Part shown: piece after piece, positions 46,457-56,360 of the stretch
Numbering within the stretch: the stretch's first letter is position 1
Layout: each line of letters begins with the position of its first letter
NCBI GenBank assembly: GCA_050183765.1
Contig: JBFXAZ010000008.1
Span: forward strand, 1 to 64,000
DNA: 64,000 nt
Reading direction: 5' to 3'
Source: JAFAZJ01 sp050183765
Lineage (GTDB): Bacteria > Pseudomonadota > Alphaproteobacteria > Reyranellales > Reyranellaceae
Notes under the pieces: model-generated
Told to the model about the DNA's origin: nothing
Seen by the model: the letters and a program-made list of their open reading frames with translations, nothing else
Databases searched by the model: none
Position numbers and translations under genes: made by a program

Positions 46457-47335
46457 ATGGCCCGCTTTCTCCTCCTCACCACCTCCGCCCTCGCCCTCGT
46501 CGGCATCGTCGGGTCAGCCTCGGCGCAGCGCAGCCCCGACCGATCGAGCGAACTGCTCGACGCGCTCGCCCGGCGCCTGAAGATCTGCGCGGAGATGACC
46601 GACAACGGCCAGCGCCTGGCCTGCTACGACCACATCGACAGGGATATCGGCAGCGGCGCCGCGGCCGCGCCGCAGCCTGTGCCGGTACCGCCGCCCGTGG
46701 CCGCGCCGCGCCCGGTCGCTCCGCCCCCCGGCGCTGGTCCGGTGGCGGCCCAGCCGCTGCCGCCGCCTCCGGGAGCGAGCGGACCTCAGCCCGGCGATCC
46801 TCGACCTCTCGCGCCGCCGCCGCCGGCCGCGGCGTCGGAGCCGCAGGTGTTCCGCGATCCCGCCACCGGCCGCGTCTACGATCCGCAGAACGTCGGCCAG
46901 CCCGCCGACAAGCCGGTGCCACCGGAAGATCGCGCCTTCGATCCACGAGCCCAGGGCCGCACCACGATCGGTGCAGCGCCGGGCAGCGGGCCCGTCCGGC
47001 CGCGCACGATCGAGGCACGGACCCGCCCCATCGGCACCGTGCCCCAGGTCTCCGGTCCGAACTCGAGCGTGCCGCTCGTGGCGCTGGAGATCCCGTCGCT
47101 GCGTATCGGCCCGCAAGGCCGATGGGTGCTTCAGATGAACCTCGCGAACAATTCGACCCAGCCCTTCGACGCGTCGGTGGCCTGTAGCTTCCGCAACGGC
47201 GAGCGGTCGGTCGACGACGTGCTGGTCTGGCTGCGGGGCGTGCGCGCAGGCGAGAAGGTCACCGCCGAGGTGAACGGACCGGCGGCCCAGATCTACGTCG
47301 ACAATGCGCCCTGCACGGTACGGACGCCGCGATAG
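46457..47335 (+). CDS. Secreted proline-rich protein of unknown function
   Basis: 292 residues. Signal peptide (MARFLLLTTSALALVGIVGS, cleavage near SASA), then a short cysteine motif LKICAEMTDNGQRLACYDHI, common in exported alphaproteobacterial proteins, a long Pro/Ala-rich linker (about 70-190) and a C-terminal beta-type domain (VPLVALEIPSLRIGPQGRWV) with two more Cys. Probably periplasmic or envelope-bound. No family name. It meets the end of gmk on the other strand with 2 bases between. Confidence 0.75.
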   Translation: MARFLLLTTSALALVGIVGSASAQRSPDRSSELLDALARRLKICAEMTDNGQRLACYDHIDRDIGSGAAAAPQPVPVPPPVAAPRPVAPPPGAGPVAAQPLPPPPGASGPQPGDPRPLAPPPPAAASEPQVFRDPATGRVYDPQNVGQPADKPVPPEDRAFDPRAQGRTTIGAAPGSGPVRPRTIEARTRPIGTVPQVSGPNSSVPLVALEIPSLRIGPQGRWVLQMNLANNSTQPFDASVACSFRNGERSVDDVLVWLRGVRAGEKVTAEVNGPAAQIYVDNAPCTVRTPR

Positions 47336-47337
47336 GC

Positions 47338-47982
47338 CTACCGTCCGGCACGCAGCGCCTTGACGAAATCCGACAGGCCGATCTGGCGGTGACGCCTGAG
47401 GCGTTCGGCCTGCAGGATCGCGCGCAGCTCGACCAGGCTGGCCGAGATCTCGCGGTTGACGATGACGTAGTCGTACTCCGGCCAGTGGCTCATCTCGTCG
47501 GCCGCCTTGGCCATGCGCTGCGCCACGACCTGCGGCGAATCCTGCGCGCGCGAGATCAGGCGCCGCTCCAGATCGCCGGTCGAGGGCGGCAGGATGAAGA
47601 CGCTGACTAGGTCGTCGCGCGCGCGCTCGCGCAGCTGCTGCGTGCCCTGCCAGTCGATGTCGAACAGCATGTCGCGGCCGGCCGAGAGCGATGCCTCCAC
47701 CGGCCCGCGCGGCGTGCCGTAGTAGTTGTCGAAGACCAGCGCCCACTCGAGCAGCTCGTCGCGATCGACCATGGAGCGGAAGCGCGCGTTGTCGATGAAC
47801 TGATAGTCGACGCCGTCGCGCTCGTTGGGCCGCCGCGGCCGCGTCGTCGCCGAGATCGACAGCTCGATGCCGCCGTCGTGCTCCAGCAGCATGCGCGAGA
47901 GCGTGGTCTTGCCGGCGCCCGAAGGCGACGACAGAACCAGCATCAGGCCGCGGCGCACGATGGCGCCGCCGTCATTCGACAT
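47338..47982 (-). CDS. gmk: Guanylate kinase
   Basis: 214 residues from the ATG complementary to 47980-47982. Phosphorylates GMP with ATP. P-loop SSPSGAGKTTLSRMLLEHD, GMP-binding ISATTRPRRPNERDGVDYQF, YGTPRGPVEASLSAGRDMLF and DIDWQGTQQLRE, then the lid SRAQDSPQVVAQRM. Its start overlaps the end of yicC by 11 bases, the usual alphaproteobacterial yicC-gmk pair. Confidence 0.95.
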   Translation of the reverse strand: MSNDGGAIVRRGLMLVLSSPSGAGKTTLSRMLLEHDGGIELSISATTRPRRPNERDGVDYQFIDNARFRSMVDRDELLEWALVFDNYYGTPRGPVEASLSAGRDMLFDIDWQGTQQLRERARDDLVSVFILPPSTGDLERRLISRAQDSPQVVAQRMAKAADEMSHWPEYDYVIVNREISASLVELRAILQAERLRRHRQIGLSDFVKALRAGR

Positions 47983-48871
47983 TCTGCACCTGCTCGCGCA
48001 TCTGCTCGATGGCGCTCTTGAGCTCGATGCCGATGCGGGTGAGCTCGATGTCGGCCGATTTCGAGCACAACGTGTTGGCCTCGCGATTGAACTCCTGGCA
48101 GAGGAAATCGAACTTTCGGCCCACCGGCTGGCTGCGTCCGGCACCGCCCAGCAGGTCGCGCGCCTGCGCGATATGCGCAGCCAGCCGGTCGAGTTCCTCG
48201 CGCACGTCCGCCTTGCCAACGAGCAGCGCCACCTCCTGCGCCAGCCGCTCCTCGCTCAGCGCCGGCACGCGGCCCAGCACGTCGGCGAGCTGGGTCTCGA
48301 AGCGCGCGCGCACCACCTCGGCCTGCGCCCCGGCGCGGCCCGTGGCCTTGCCGTGCAGATCGGTCACCTCTTCGAGGCGCTGCCTGAGGATCGCATCGAG
48401 GCGCTGGCCCTCCTGCGCGCGCGATGTCGACAGCCCCTCGAGCGCGCGTTTGAGCGAGCCCAGGATCGCGGCGTCGCGACGCGTCAGCTCCTCCTCGCTG
48501 GGCGCCGCCGGCTGGTCGTCCTCGAGGACCCCGCGCACCCGCAGCAGGCCGTCGGCCGTGGGCGCGGCGATCTCGCCCTGCAGGCGCAGCTCGCCGATCA
48601 CGCCCAGGAGCTCGCGCACGAGATCGCGGTTGATGCGCGGCGGCTGGCTGGCGCGGCGCTCGACGACGGAGAGCGAGAGCGAGACGTTGCCGCGCTTGAC
48701 CGCCTCGGCCACGGCGGCGCGCGCCGGATGATCGAGCCGCTCATAGCCCGGCGGCACGCGCGTGCGCGCCTCCAGGGTACGGCCATTGACGCTGCGCGCC
48801 TCCCAGATCCAGGACATGGGTCCGTCGCTGCCCTCGGTCCGCGCATAGCCCGTCATGCTGTAGATCGCCAA
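47972..48871 (-). CDS. yicC: YicC-family endoribonuclease
   Basis: 299 residues. N-terminal MAIYSMTGYARTEG and SVNGRTLEARTRVP (YicC_N) and the C-terminal DUF1732 segment ending GRKFDFLCQEFNREANTLCS and IELTRIGIELKSAIEQMREQ, which carry the conserved acidic residues. YicC homologues cut RNA near their 3' ends. Gene order yicC-gmk is conserved; gmk begins inside its last codons. Confidence 0.93.
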   Translation of the reverse strand: MAIYSMTGYARTEGSDGPMSWIWEARSVNGRTLEARTRVPPGYERLDHPARAAVAEAVKRGNVSLSLSVVERRASQPPRINRDLVRELLGVIGELRLQGEIAAPTADGLLRVRGVLEDDQPAAPSEEELTRRDAAILGSLKRALEGLSTSRAQEGQRLDAILRQRLEEVTDLHGKATGRAGAQAEVVRARFETQLADVLGRVPALSEERLAQEVALLVGKADVREELDRLAAHIAQARDLLGGAGRSQPVGRKFDFLCQEFNREANTLCSKSADIELTRIGIELKSAIEQMREQVQNVE

Positions 48872-48896
48872 ATCCCGTTCTCCCCCGAATCACGCT

Positions 48897-48960
48897 GTCA
48901 TTCCGAGCGCAGCGCGGAATCCAGGTCATTCGCTGGGTTCCGCGCTGCGCTCGGAATGAC
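48897..48960. repeat. Dispersed palindromic repeat, copy 2
   Basis: Two 28-base arms (48897-48924 and 48933-48960) with one mismatch around an 8-base loop. The arms share GTCATTCCGAGCG and the end AATCCAG with copy 1 at 21292-21356 but differ in the middle (CAGCGCGG against GAGCGAGG). It lies between yicC and the DUF2147 gene on the minus strand. Confidence 0.85.
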
Positions 48961-48974
48961 AGATAGACGCCGCA

Positions 48975-49442
48975 TTACTTCACGCGCGTCCAGATCTGCG
49001 TCTTGCCGAGGACCGGCACGCCGACATAGCCGCGCAGCCGCAGAGTGCCGTCGGCCTGCAGCGACAGGTTGGCCTTGTAGGTCTTGCCGTCCTCGGCACT
49101 GTAGATCACACCCTCCTCGAAGCTGTCCGGCGTCGAGGTCGCCTTGAAGTCATAGAGGAATACCATCTGCAGCACCTTGCGGGTGCGCAGCTGGGGGTCG
49201 GGATTGCGATGGTCGACCGCCTCCTCCGGTGTCACCGGCTTGCCGTCGGCGCCCTTGGGAGCGAGCAGGCGCACGATCCGGCCGCATACAGGGCCCCGGC
49301 TGGCGTCGGGGCATTTGTAGATCTCGACATGCGCCGTCTTCGCCGCGGTCAGCCAGACACCGTAGACGTCGGCGGCGAAGGCCGGCGGCGCCACGAGCGC
49401 GCCGGCCAGCACGGCCGGCGCGAGGGCCCGCGACAGGCGCAT
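48975..49442 (-). CDS. DUF2147-family secreted protein
   Basis: 155 residues from the ATG complementary to 49440-49442. Signal peptide MRLSRALAPAVLAGALVAPP, cleavage near AFAA, then DVYGVWLTAAKTAHVEIYKC. The pattern of one disulfide (KCPDASRGPVCGRIV) and the repeated GK-x-Y-x-A-x-L strands matches DUF2147, a lipocalin-like periplasmic family of unknown role. Its ATG overlaps the stop of the SDR gene by one base (TGATG). Confidence 0.85.
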   Translation of the reverse strand: MRLSRALAPAVLAGALVAPPAFAADVYGVWLTAAKTAHVEIYKCPDASRGPVCGRIVRLLAPKGADGKPVTPEEAVDHRNPDPQLRTRKVLQMVFLYDFKATSTPDSFEEGVIYSAEDGKTYKANLSLQADGTLRLRGYVGVPVLGKTQIWTRVK

Positions 49443-50221
49443 CAATAGGTTCCCGGGTACTGGCCGCCGTCCATCAGCACGTTCTGGCCGGTGATGTAGC
49501 CGGCATGCACGCTGCACAGGAAGGCGCAGGCGGCGCCGAACTCGTCGGCCGTGCCGAAGCGGCCGGCGGGATGCGCCGCGGCGGCCTGGTCGCGCTCCTG
49601 CTCGAAGCTGCGGTTGTTCATGCGCGCGCGCGCCGCCATGGTGCCACGCAGGCGGTCGGTGTCGAACGGCCCGGGCAGCAGGCCGTTGATGGTCACGCCG
49701 TGCTTGACCGTCTTGCGCGCGATGCCGGCGACGAAGCCGGTCAGGCCGCTGCGCGCGCCGTTGCTCAGCCCCAGCACGTCGATCGGCGCCTTCACCGAGC
49801 TCGAGGTGATGTTCACGATGCGGCCGAAGCCGCGCTTCATCATGCCGTCGACCGTCGCCTTGATCAGCTCGATCGGGGTCAGCATGTTGGCGTCGATCGC
49901 CTTGATCCAGTGGTCGCGCGTCCAGTCGCGGAAATCGCCCGGCGGCGGACCGCCGGCGTTGTTGATCAGGATGTCCGGCTCCGGGCAGGCCGCGAGCACG
50001 GCGGCGCGGCCCTCCGGCGTCGTGATGTCGATCGCCACCGCCGTGACCTTCACGCCGGTCTCCTTGCGGATCTCCGCCGCCGTCGCCTCAAGCTCGGAGG
50101 CGGTGCGGGCATTGATCACCAGATCGACGCCCTCGCGCGCCAGATGCATGGCGCAGCCCTTGCCCAGGCCCTTGCTGGCGGCGCAGACGATGGCCTTGCG
50201 GCCCTTGATACCGAGATCCAT
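49442..50221 (-). CDS. SDR-family oxidoreductase with altered active site
   Basis: 259 residues with GGGAGGAG ahead of the ATG. The Rossmann motif is ASKGLGKG (a variant of TGxxxGxG) and NNAGG is conserved (INNAGGPPPGDF). The catalytic YxxxK is replaced: in GLSNGARSGL Ser153 and Arg157 fill these places, while the upstream Ser in NITSSS remains. A known branch of beta-ketoacyl reductase-like SDRs has this change, so the reaction cannot be assumed. It ends in FLCSVHAGYITGQNVLMDGG. Confidence 0.88.
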   Translation of the reverse strand: MDLGIKGRKAIVCAASKGLGKGCAMHLAREGVDLVINARTASELEATAAEIRKETGVKVTAVAIDITTPEGRAAVLAACPEPDILINNAGGPPPGDFRDWTRDHWIKAIDANMLTPIELIKATVDGMMKRGFGRIVNITSSSVKAPIDVLGLSNGARSGLTGFVAGIARKTVKHGVTINGLLPGPFDTDRLRGTMAARARMNNRSFEQERDQAAAAHPAGRFGTADEFGAACAFLCSVHAGYITGQNVLMDGGQYPGTY

Positions 50222-50254
50222 GGAACTCCTCCCAGGTTGCGCCGCGAGCCTAGC

Positions 50255-50944
50255 CTATCCCTCGTCCGTCGCGAACAGTTCCGACACGAGCTTCACCGAG
50301 ACCGGCCGCTTCTGCGCCAGGGCCTGACGGTCCGCGGCCTCGACGATGGCGCGCGCCGCGGCCAGCGAGCGATCCATATGCCGCACGAGGTAGTCGATCA
50401 CGTCAGCGCCGATCTGCACCTGCCGGTCGCGGAACAATTTCACCAGCACGGCGGCCAGCAGCGCGTCGTCCGGCGCCTCGATCGCCGCGACCTGCGCCGT
50501 GCGCAGGCGCGATGCGAGATCGGGCAGCGCCACCGGCCAGCGCGCCGGCGCCTCGGGCGCGGCCAGCAGCAGCCAGCCGCCACGCTCGCGCAGCCAGTTG
50601 AAGAGATGGAAGAGCTGCCGTTCGCGATCGGCATCGCCGGCAACGCCCTGCGCGTCATCGAGCGCCACCGCCCTGGCATCGCCGATCGCATCGAGCACAA
50701 CGGAGAAGGCGCCGGTCGAAAGGTCGGCCGGCGCCAGCACGCGTGCCTGCGCGCGTTCCGCCCAGATGCGCAGCAGATGCGTCTTGCCGCTGCCGGAAGG
50801 GCCGGCCAACGCCAGCGCCGGGCCGGGCCAGTCGGGCCAGCGCTCGACCCAGGCGACGGCGACGGCGTTCGCCTCGGCGGGCAGGAAGTCGTCGCGGCGC
50901 CAGGATGGCTCGCCGGACAGATCGAGCGGCAATTGCCGGGTCAT
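50255..50944 (-). CDS. hdaA: Regulatory inactivator of DnaA (HdaA-like)
   Basis: 229 residues. The N-terminal MTRQLPLDL is the sliding-clamp-binding peptide of Hda. The AAA+ domain carries Walker A GPSGSGKTHLL, Walker B AVALDDAQG (DD rather than DE) and sensor regions; the C-terminal helical part ends VKLVSELFATDEG. With the clamp it promotes ATP hydrolysis on DnaA and so limits replication initiation. Its ATG overlaps the upstream permease stop (ATGA). This place after the AI-2E permease gene is conserved in alphaproteobacteria. Confidence 0.9.
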   Translation of the reverse strand: MTRQLPLDLSGEPSWRRDDFLPAEANAVAVAWVERWPDWPGPALALAGPSGSGKTHLLRIWAERAQARVLAPADLSTGAFSVVLDAIGDARAVALDDAQGVAGDADRERQLFHLFNWLRERGGWLLLAAPEAPARWPVALPDLASRLRTAQVAAIEAPDDALLAAVLVKLFRDRQVQIGADVIDYLVRHMDRSLAAARAIVEAADRQALAQKRPVSVKLVSELFATDEG

Positions 50945-52023
50945 GCCGGTGGCAGCGGGGTCTCTTCGCCGCGGTAGTAGGTGCTCTCGCGATACCGGGC
51001 GACGAAGAAGCGCACGATCACGCCCAGCACCGCGGCGACCGGAACAGACAGCAGCAGGCCCACGAAGCCGAACAGCGTGCCGCCGGCCAGCAGGGCGAAC
51101 ATCAGCCACACCGCATGCACGCCGACGCGGTCGCCGACCAGCTTGGGCGTGAGGATGTTGCCCTCGAGGAACTGGCCGACCGCGAAGGTCACCCCGACCA
51201 TGGCGAGGCTCAGCCAGTCGGGCGGGAACTGCGCCAGCGCCATGCCGATCGCCAGGATCCCGCCCACCCAGCTGCCGACGAACGGAATGAAGGCGATCAG
51301 CCCGATGATCAGCCCGATGATGAGGCCGAAATCGAGGCCGATGATCATCAGCGCGCCGCTGTAGAAGATGGCGAGCGACAGGCAGACGATCGCCTGGCCG
51401 CGCACATAGCCGGCCACCGCTGCGTTGGACTCGCGCGCGAGCCGGCGGATCGCCGGCGCCTGGCTGCGCGGCAGCAGGCTGTCGCAGACCGCGATGAAGC
51501 GCGGCCAGTCGCGCATCAGGTAGAAGGCGATCACCGGCGTCAGGAAGATCAGCGCCAGGACATTCAGCACCGCGAAGCCGCGGCTGAGCACACCGGCGAG
51601 GAAGGTGCTGAGGAGCTTGAGCGCGTTGCTCGCCATGCCGGCGGCATCGTCGAGATTGGCCTCCGCCCCCGGCGCCAGGCCCAGCCGTTCGCGCAACGGT
51701 TCGAGCAACGGCTGGAAGCGCTGGTAGAGGCGCCCGACATATTGCGGCACGCGCGTCGCGAAGTTCTGCGCCTGGTCGGCGATCAACGGCGCGATCGCCA
51801 GCACCAGGCCGATGCCGACCAGCGCGACCAGGGTCAGGACCAGCAGGGTCGCCAGCGTACGCGAGCGCAGCGGCTTCTCGAGCCGGTCGACCAGCGGGTT
51901 GAGGAAATAGGCGATGGCCATGCCGGCGACGAACGGCAGCAGCACGTCGCGCAGCAGCCACAGCGCGGCGACGAACAGGATGCCGCCGATCAGCCAGAAC
52001 CGCAGGTGCCTGGTCGCGTTCAT
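50941..52023 (-). CDS. AI-2E family transporter (PerM/TqsA-like permease)
   Basis: 360 residues from the ATG complementary to 52021-52023. About eight hydrophobic segments; hallmarks LPFVAGMAIAYFLNPLVDRL, FLTPVIAFYLMRDWPRF and IAFIPFVGSWVGGILAIGMA plus GQFLEGNILTPKLVGDRVGV. Family members export autoinducer-2, Na+/H+-coupled solutes or unknown molecules; in this conserved block its job is unknown. It overlaps hdaA and the CDP-alcohol phosphotransferase gene by 4 bases each. Confidence 0.9.
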   Translation of the reverse strand: MNATRHLRFWLIGGILFVAALWLLRDVLLPFVAGMAIAYFLNPLVDRLEKPLRSRTLATLLVLTLVALVGIGLVLAIAPLIADQAQNFATRVPQYVGRLYQRFQPLLEPLRERLGLAPGAEANLDDAAGMASNALKLLSTFLAGVLSRGFAVLNVLALIFLTPVIAFYLMRDWPRFIAVCDSLLPRSQAPAIRRLARESNAAVAGYVRGQAIVCLSLAIFYSGALMIIGLDFGLIIGLIIGLIAFIPFVGSWVGGILAIGMALAQFPPDWLSLAMVGVTFAVGQFLEGNILTPKLVGDRVGVHAVWLMFALLAGGTLFGFVGLLLSVPVAAVLGVIVRFFVARYRESTYYRGEETPLPPA

Positions 52024-52616
52024 GTTTCCCCGTGACCGGATCGACCGGGCGTTGTCCTTTCCCAGGCCCCCACGCGCCGCCACCAAGCTGCCACGTATGC
52101 GCCGCCCGACAGCACCGTCGTCGCCGCGACCACACAGATCACGACCCGCAACGCGACGGCGTTGTGCCAATCGAAGGCCAGACCAGCCAGCACCCAGACC
52201 ACGAGAACGATCTGCGCCGCGGTGTTGATCTTGCTGATCGTCATCGGCTGCATGGACAGGCTGTGAGTGACGATGCGCACGAGCAGGGCCCCGCCGACGA
52301 TCAGCAGGTCGCGGAACACGACGAGCGTCACCAGCCAGACCGGCAGCCAGCCGTAGATCGCCAGCATGACATAGGTGGTGACCAGCAGCGTCTTGTCGGC
52401 GATCGGATCGAGATAGGCGCCCAGCACGCTGTGCAGCCTGAAGCGATTGGCGAGGAAGCCGTCGAGCGCGTCGGACACGCCGGCCGTCAGGAAGATCCAG
52501 AATGCCGCCGCATGCTCGCTCGCGACGATCGCCCAGACCATCGCCGGCGCGCAGGCCAGCCGCGCCAGGCTGAGCGCGTTGGGCAGCTGGGCGAAGACGG
52601 TGCGCATCGCCGCCAT
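52020..52616 (-). CDS. CDP-alcohol phosphatidyltransferase family protein
   Basis: 198 residues. The family motif D-G-x2-A-R-x8-G-x3-D-x3-D is seen as DALDGFLANRFRLHSVLGAY then LDPIADK, with Asn in place of Arg. Four to six hydrophobic segments. It makes a phospholipid by moving a phosphatidyl group from CDP-diacylglycerol to an alcohol, for example PgsA-like phosphatidylglycerophosphate synthesis or cardiolipin synthesis. ATG overlaps the DUF2066 stop by one base. Confidence 0.88.
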   Translation of the reverse strand: MAAMRTVFAQLPNALSLARLACAPAMVWAIVASEHAAAFWIFLTAGVSDALDGFLANRFRLHSVLGAYLDPIADKTLLVTTYVMLAIYGWLPVWLVTLVVFRDLLIVGGALLVRIVTHSLSMQPMTISKINTAAQIVLVVWVLAGLAFDWHNAVALRVVICVVAATTVLSGGAYVAAWWRRVGAWERTTPGRSGHGET

Positions 52617-53701
52617 CAGCGCTCGACGATCACGGCCTGCCCGCCCTGGTCGCGCAGCGCCAGCTTGAGCTGGGCCAATGCCTTGTCGAGCTGCTCGAAC
52701 GTGCCGAAGTACTGGATCCGCACATAGGCCTGCTCGCTTTCCAGGGCCCGCACGTCGACGCGGCGGATGATCGGCGAGTTCTGCAGCCGCTTGCGGATCT
52801 TGATCCAGTCCTCCAGCGATTTGATCGGGACCACCGCGTCGACGGCATTGGCCCAGTCGCGCGAGACGGTCGCGATCTGCTTGTAGTCCTCCTCGATGCG
52901 CGTGCGCTGGCGCACCGCCGCGTCAAGCAGCTTGTTGGCGGCGATGCCGGTGAGCTGCGGCTGGTCGAAGCGCTCGCCGATCGCCAGGTCGTACATGGCA
53001 CCGGAGATCGCATACGGCCCCTCCTGCTCGCCGGTGGCGACCACCACCAGCACCCGCTTGGCGCTGTAGCGCTCGGCCAGCTTGGCGATCGCCGCGGTGT
53101 CGCCGACATAGGCCTGCTCGGCGCTCATCGCGTCCTGGTCGGGCTGGTCGCCCTTGACCAGCGTCGTGGGCACGATGCCGTCGACCGCGGCGACACGCGT
53201 CCAGGCCTCGCGCCATTCGGTACGCTCGTCGAGCGGCGAGACGCCGAGCTTGGAGCGCACCAGCGGCACCACGAGCATCGGCGTGGCGATGCGATCGACG
53301 AAGGCGATGCCGGCGCCGCGCAGATAGGCCTTGATCTGGTCGGGCACGAAGGCGACGCGCAGCGTGGCGACATAGCGATTGGCCGACGGCCGCTCGTTCT
53401 CGAACTCGAAACCGCTCACCATCGGCTCGAGCAGCGCCGCGTCCATCGGCGGCAGCCTCTCGAGGTCCGCCTCCGCGACGAGGCGACGCATCAGCAGGTC
53501 GAACGCCTTTCGCTCGCCCTCGGCGAGCGCCTTGTCGCGCGCCTTGATCGGATCGGGGCCGCTGGCCTCGATCTGCACGCCGCCGACGGTGAAGATCGGG
53601 TCGCCGCGCTGCGCCAGCGCCATCGGCGCAGCCAGGATCAACGCCAGTCCCAGCGCGATGATCCGTCGCGGCATGCGGCGGAGGGTCAGGAGCGGCGCCA
53701 T
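52616..53701 (-). CDS. DUF2066-domain secreted protein
   Basis: 361 residues. Signal peptide near RRIIALGLALILAAPMALA. The following region (FTVGGVQIEASGPDPIKARD, EGERKAFDLLMRRLV and the ANRYVATLRVAFVPDQIKAY segment) matches DUF2066. The C-terminal half has repeated RLQNSPIIRRVDVRALE and YVRIQYFGTFEQLDKAL elements. Function unknown, envelope-associated by its signal. The position divergent from purM is conserved in relatives. M10 is an alternative start. Confidence 0.85.
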   Translation of the reverse strand: MAPLLTLRRMPRRIIALGLALILAAPMALAQRGDPIFTVGGVQIEASGPDPIKARDKALAEGERKAFDLLMRRLVAEADLERLPPMDAALLEPMVSGFEFENERPSANRYVATLRVAFVPDQIKAYLRGAGIAFVDRIATPMLVVPLVRSKLGVSPLDERTEWREAWTRVAAVDGIVPTTLVKGDQPDQDAMSAEQAYVGDTAAIAKLAERYSAKRVLVVVATGEQEGPYAISGAMYDLAIGERFDQPQLTGIAANKLLDAAVRQRTRIEEDYKQIATVSRDWANAVDAVVPIKSLEDWIKIRKRLQNSPIIRRVDVRALESEQAYVRIQYFGTFEQLDKALAQLKLALRDQGGQAVIVER

Positions 53702-53745
53702 TGCATTGCCTCGACGATGGGGTATTTTCGCGCCCGATTTCTAGC

Positions 53746-54839
<1,094 letters not shown>

Positions 54840-54852
<13 letters not shown>

Positions 54853-55499
54853 AGGTCGGCATCCTGATCTCGGGACGCGGCTCGAATATGGCGGCGTTGA
54901 TCGCCGCGACACGCACTGAGGATTTCCCGGCCGAGATCGCCCTGGTGGTCAGCAACCGGGCCGATGCCGGCGGCCTGGCCCTGGCGCGCGAGGCCGGCGT
55001 GCCGACCGCGGTGATCCCCCATCGCGACTATCCGGACCGCGAGAGTTTCGACCGCGCCATCAGCGCCGAGTTGGAGCGCGCCGAGGTCGATCTGATCTGC
55101 CTCGCCGGCTTCATGCGCATCTTCAGCCCGTGGTTCGCGGCGCACTGGCCCAACCGGATCCTGAACATCCACCCCTCGCTGCTGCCCGCCTTCAAGGGGC
55201 TGCGGGTGCAGCAGCAGGCGCTCGACGCCAACGCGCGCGTCAGCGGCTGCACGGTGCATATCGTCACCGGCGAGCTCGACGATGGTCCCACGGTCGCCCA
55301 GGCGGCGGTGCCGGTGCTCGCGAGCGACGATGCCGATACGCTGGCCGCGCGCATCCTCGCGGCCGAGCACGAGCTGTACCCGCTGGTGCTGCGCTGGTTC
55401 GCCGAGGGCCGTGTGCGGCTCGAGCCGCGCGAGGGCCTGCCGCCGCGCGTCGTGATCCAGGGGGTGCCGCCCGACGCCGCCCTGCTGTGGCGCCCATGA
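54840..55499 (+). CDS. purN: Phosphoribosylglycinamide formyltransferase
   Basis: 219 residues. Uses 10-formyltetrahydrofolate to formylate GAR. ILISGRGSNMAALIAA binds phosphate; CLAGFMRIFSPWFAAHWPNR with ILNIHPSLLPAFKGL holds the catalytic Asn-His, and HIVTGELDDGPTVAQAAVPV has the Asp. ATG 54840 lies inside the end of purM (13-base overlap), so the two are coupled. The next gene follows after 10 bases. Confidence 0.96.
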
Positions 55500-55509
55500 G
55501 TGGCAAGAC

Positions 55510-56073
55510 ATGAACCGCGTCAGGGTCGCGGCGCTGCCGACGATGCCATGGCGCAACGGCGGCGGCACGACCACCGCGATCGCCGCCGAGCCCGAGAATG
55601 CGTCCTTCGACGATTGCCTGTGGCGGGTCGATCTTTCCGACATCGGGCGCGCCGGCCCTTTCTCGCACCTCGCGGGCCTCGATCGCACGATCGTGCCGAT
55701 GGCCTCGGGCCTGGTGCTGACCATCGATGGCGCGCCGCACGCGCTGGAACCGTTCCAACCCTTCGCCTTCTCCGGCGACAGCGCGACGGCCGCCGACATC
55801 GCCGCGCCGATGCAGGCCTTCAACGCCCTGGCCCGGCGCGGCCGGGCGACGACCAGCGTGGCACGCTGGCCGGGCGCCGGCCGGATCGCCGGGCCGGGCG
55901 CTTTGGTCCTCTATGTCGCCCGCGGCGGCTTCAGCGTCGTCGAGGGCGGCGGCCGGCCGATGCAGGCTGAGGCCGGATCGGCGGTGGTGGCGCGCAGCCT
56001 CGACCAACCCCTCGCCTTCGAACCGACGGCGGCGTGGTCGCTGGCCCTGAGTGTGCTGATCCGCCTCGCCTGA
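55510..56073 (+). CDS. HutD/Ves-family protein
   Basis: 187 residues, usual for HutD. A double-stranded beta-helix fold with the diagnostic MPWRNGGGTTTAIAAEP near the N-terminus, FDDCLWRVDLSDIGRAGPFS and LDRTIVPMASGLVLTI. HutD is found with histidine utilisation genes, perhaps to limit their expression; here it stands behind purMN with no hut gene nearby. Role unknown. Confidence 0.85.
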   Translation: MNRVRVAALPTMPWRNGGGTTTAIAAEPENASFDDCLWRVDLSDIGRAGPFSHLAGLDRTIVPMASGLVLTIDGAPHALEPFQPFAFSGDSATAADIAAPMQAFNALARRGRATTSVARWPGAGRIAGPGALVLYVARGGFSVVEGGGRPMQAEAGSAVVARSLDQPLAFEPTAAWSLALSVLIRLA

Positions 56074-56079
56074 CGGACT

Positions 56080-56107
56080 TTGCCTCGGCCGGGCCTTTGG
56101 CTATAAG
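56080..56107 (+). promoter_or_regulatory. Sigma-70-like promoter before the oxidase subunit IV gene
   Basis: TTGCCT (56080-56085) and TATAAG (56102-56107) with a 16-base spacer, 35 bases upstream of the ATG at 56142. The ribosome site GGGGGAA follows. Recognised by eye. Confidence 0.5.
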
Positions 56108-56141
56108 AAAACAGACCTGACTTCCGATTGGGGGAACCCGA

Positions 56142-56345
56142 ATGGCCGACAGCGAGTTCGACATGCGCGCGCACCGCGAGACCTATGCGGGCGTGATGAA
56201 GCTCACCACCTTCATCATCGCCGCGCTGATCGTCATCGTCGTCGGAATGGCGTTCGGCCTGATCGCCAAGCTGCCGCTGATCGGCTTCGGCGGCATGATC
56301 CTGGGCCTGATCGCGCTGTCCTTCTGGGCCCTGATCAGCGATTGA
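56142..56345 (+). CDS. aa3-type cytochrome c oxidase subunit IV
   Basis: 67 residues. The start FDMRAHRETYAGVMKLTTF followed by two hydrophobic helices (IIAALIVIVVGMAFGLIA and GFGGMILGLIALSFWALI) matches the small bacterial subunit IV (COX4_pro_2) of aa3 oxidases. It packs against subunits I and III in the inner membrane. It stands alone, far from other cox genes, with its own promoter. Confidence 0.85.
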   Translation: MADSEFDMRAHRETYAGVMKLTTFIIAALIVIVVGMAFGLIAKLPLIGFGGMILGLIALSFWALISD

Positions 56346-56360
56346 CCGCGCGCCGGCTCG

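Noticed and set aside
46676..46840. Proline-codon-rich, repeat-like stretch in the secreted protein gene
   Set aside because: It is a low-complexity Pro/Ala linker within an open frame, not a DNA repeat or CRISPR array.
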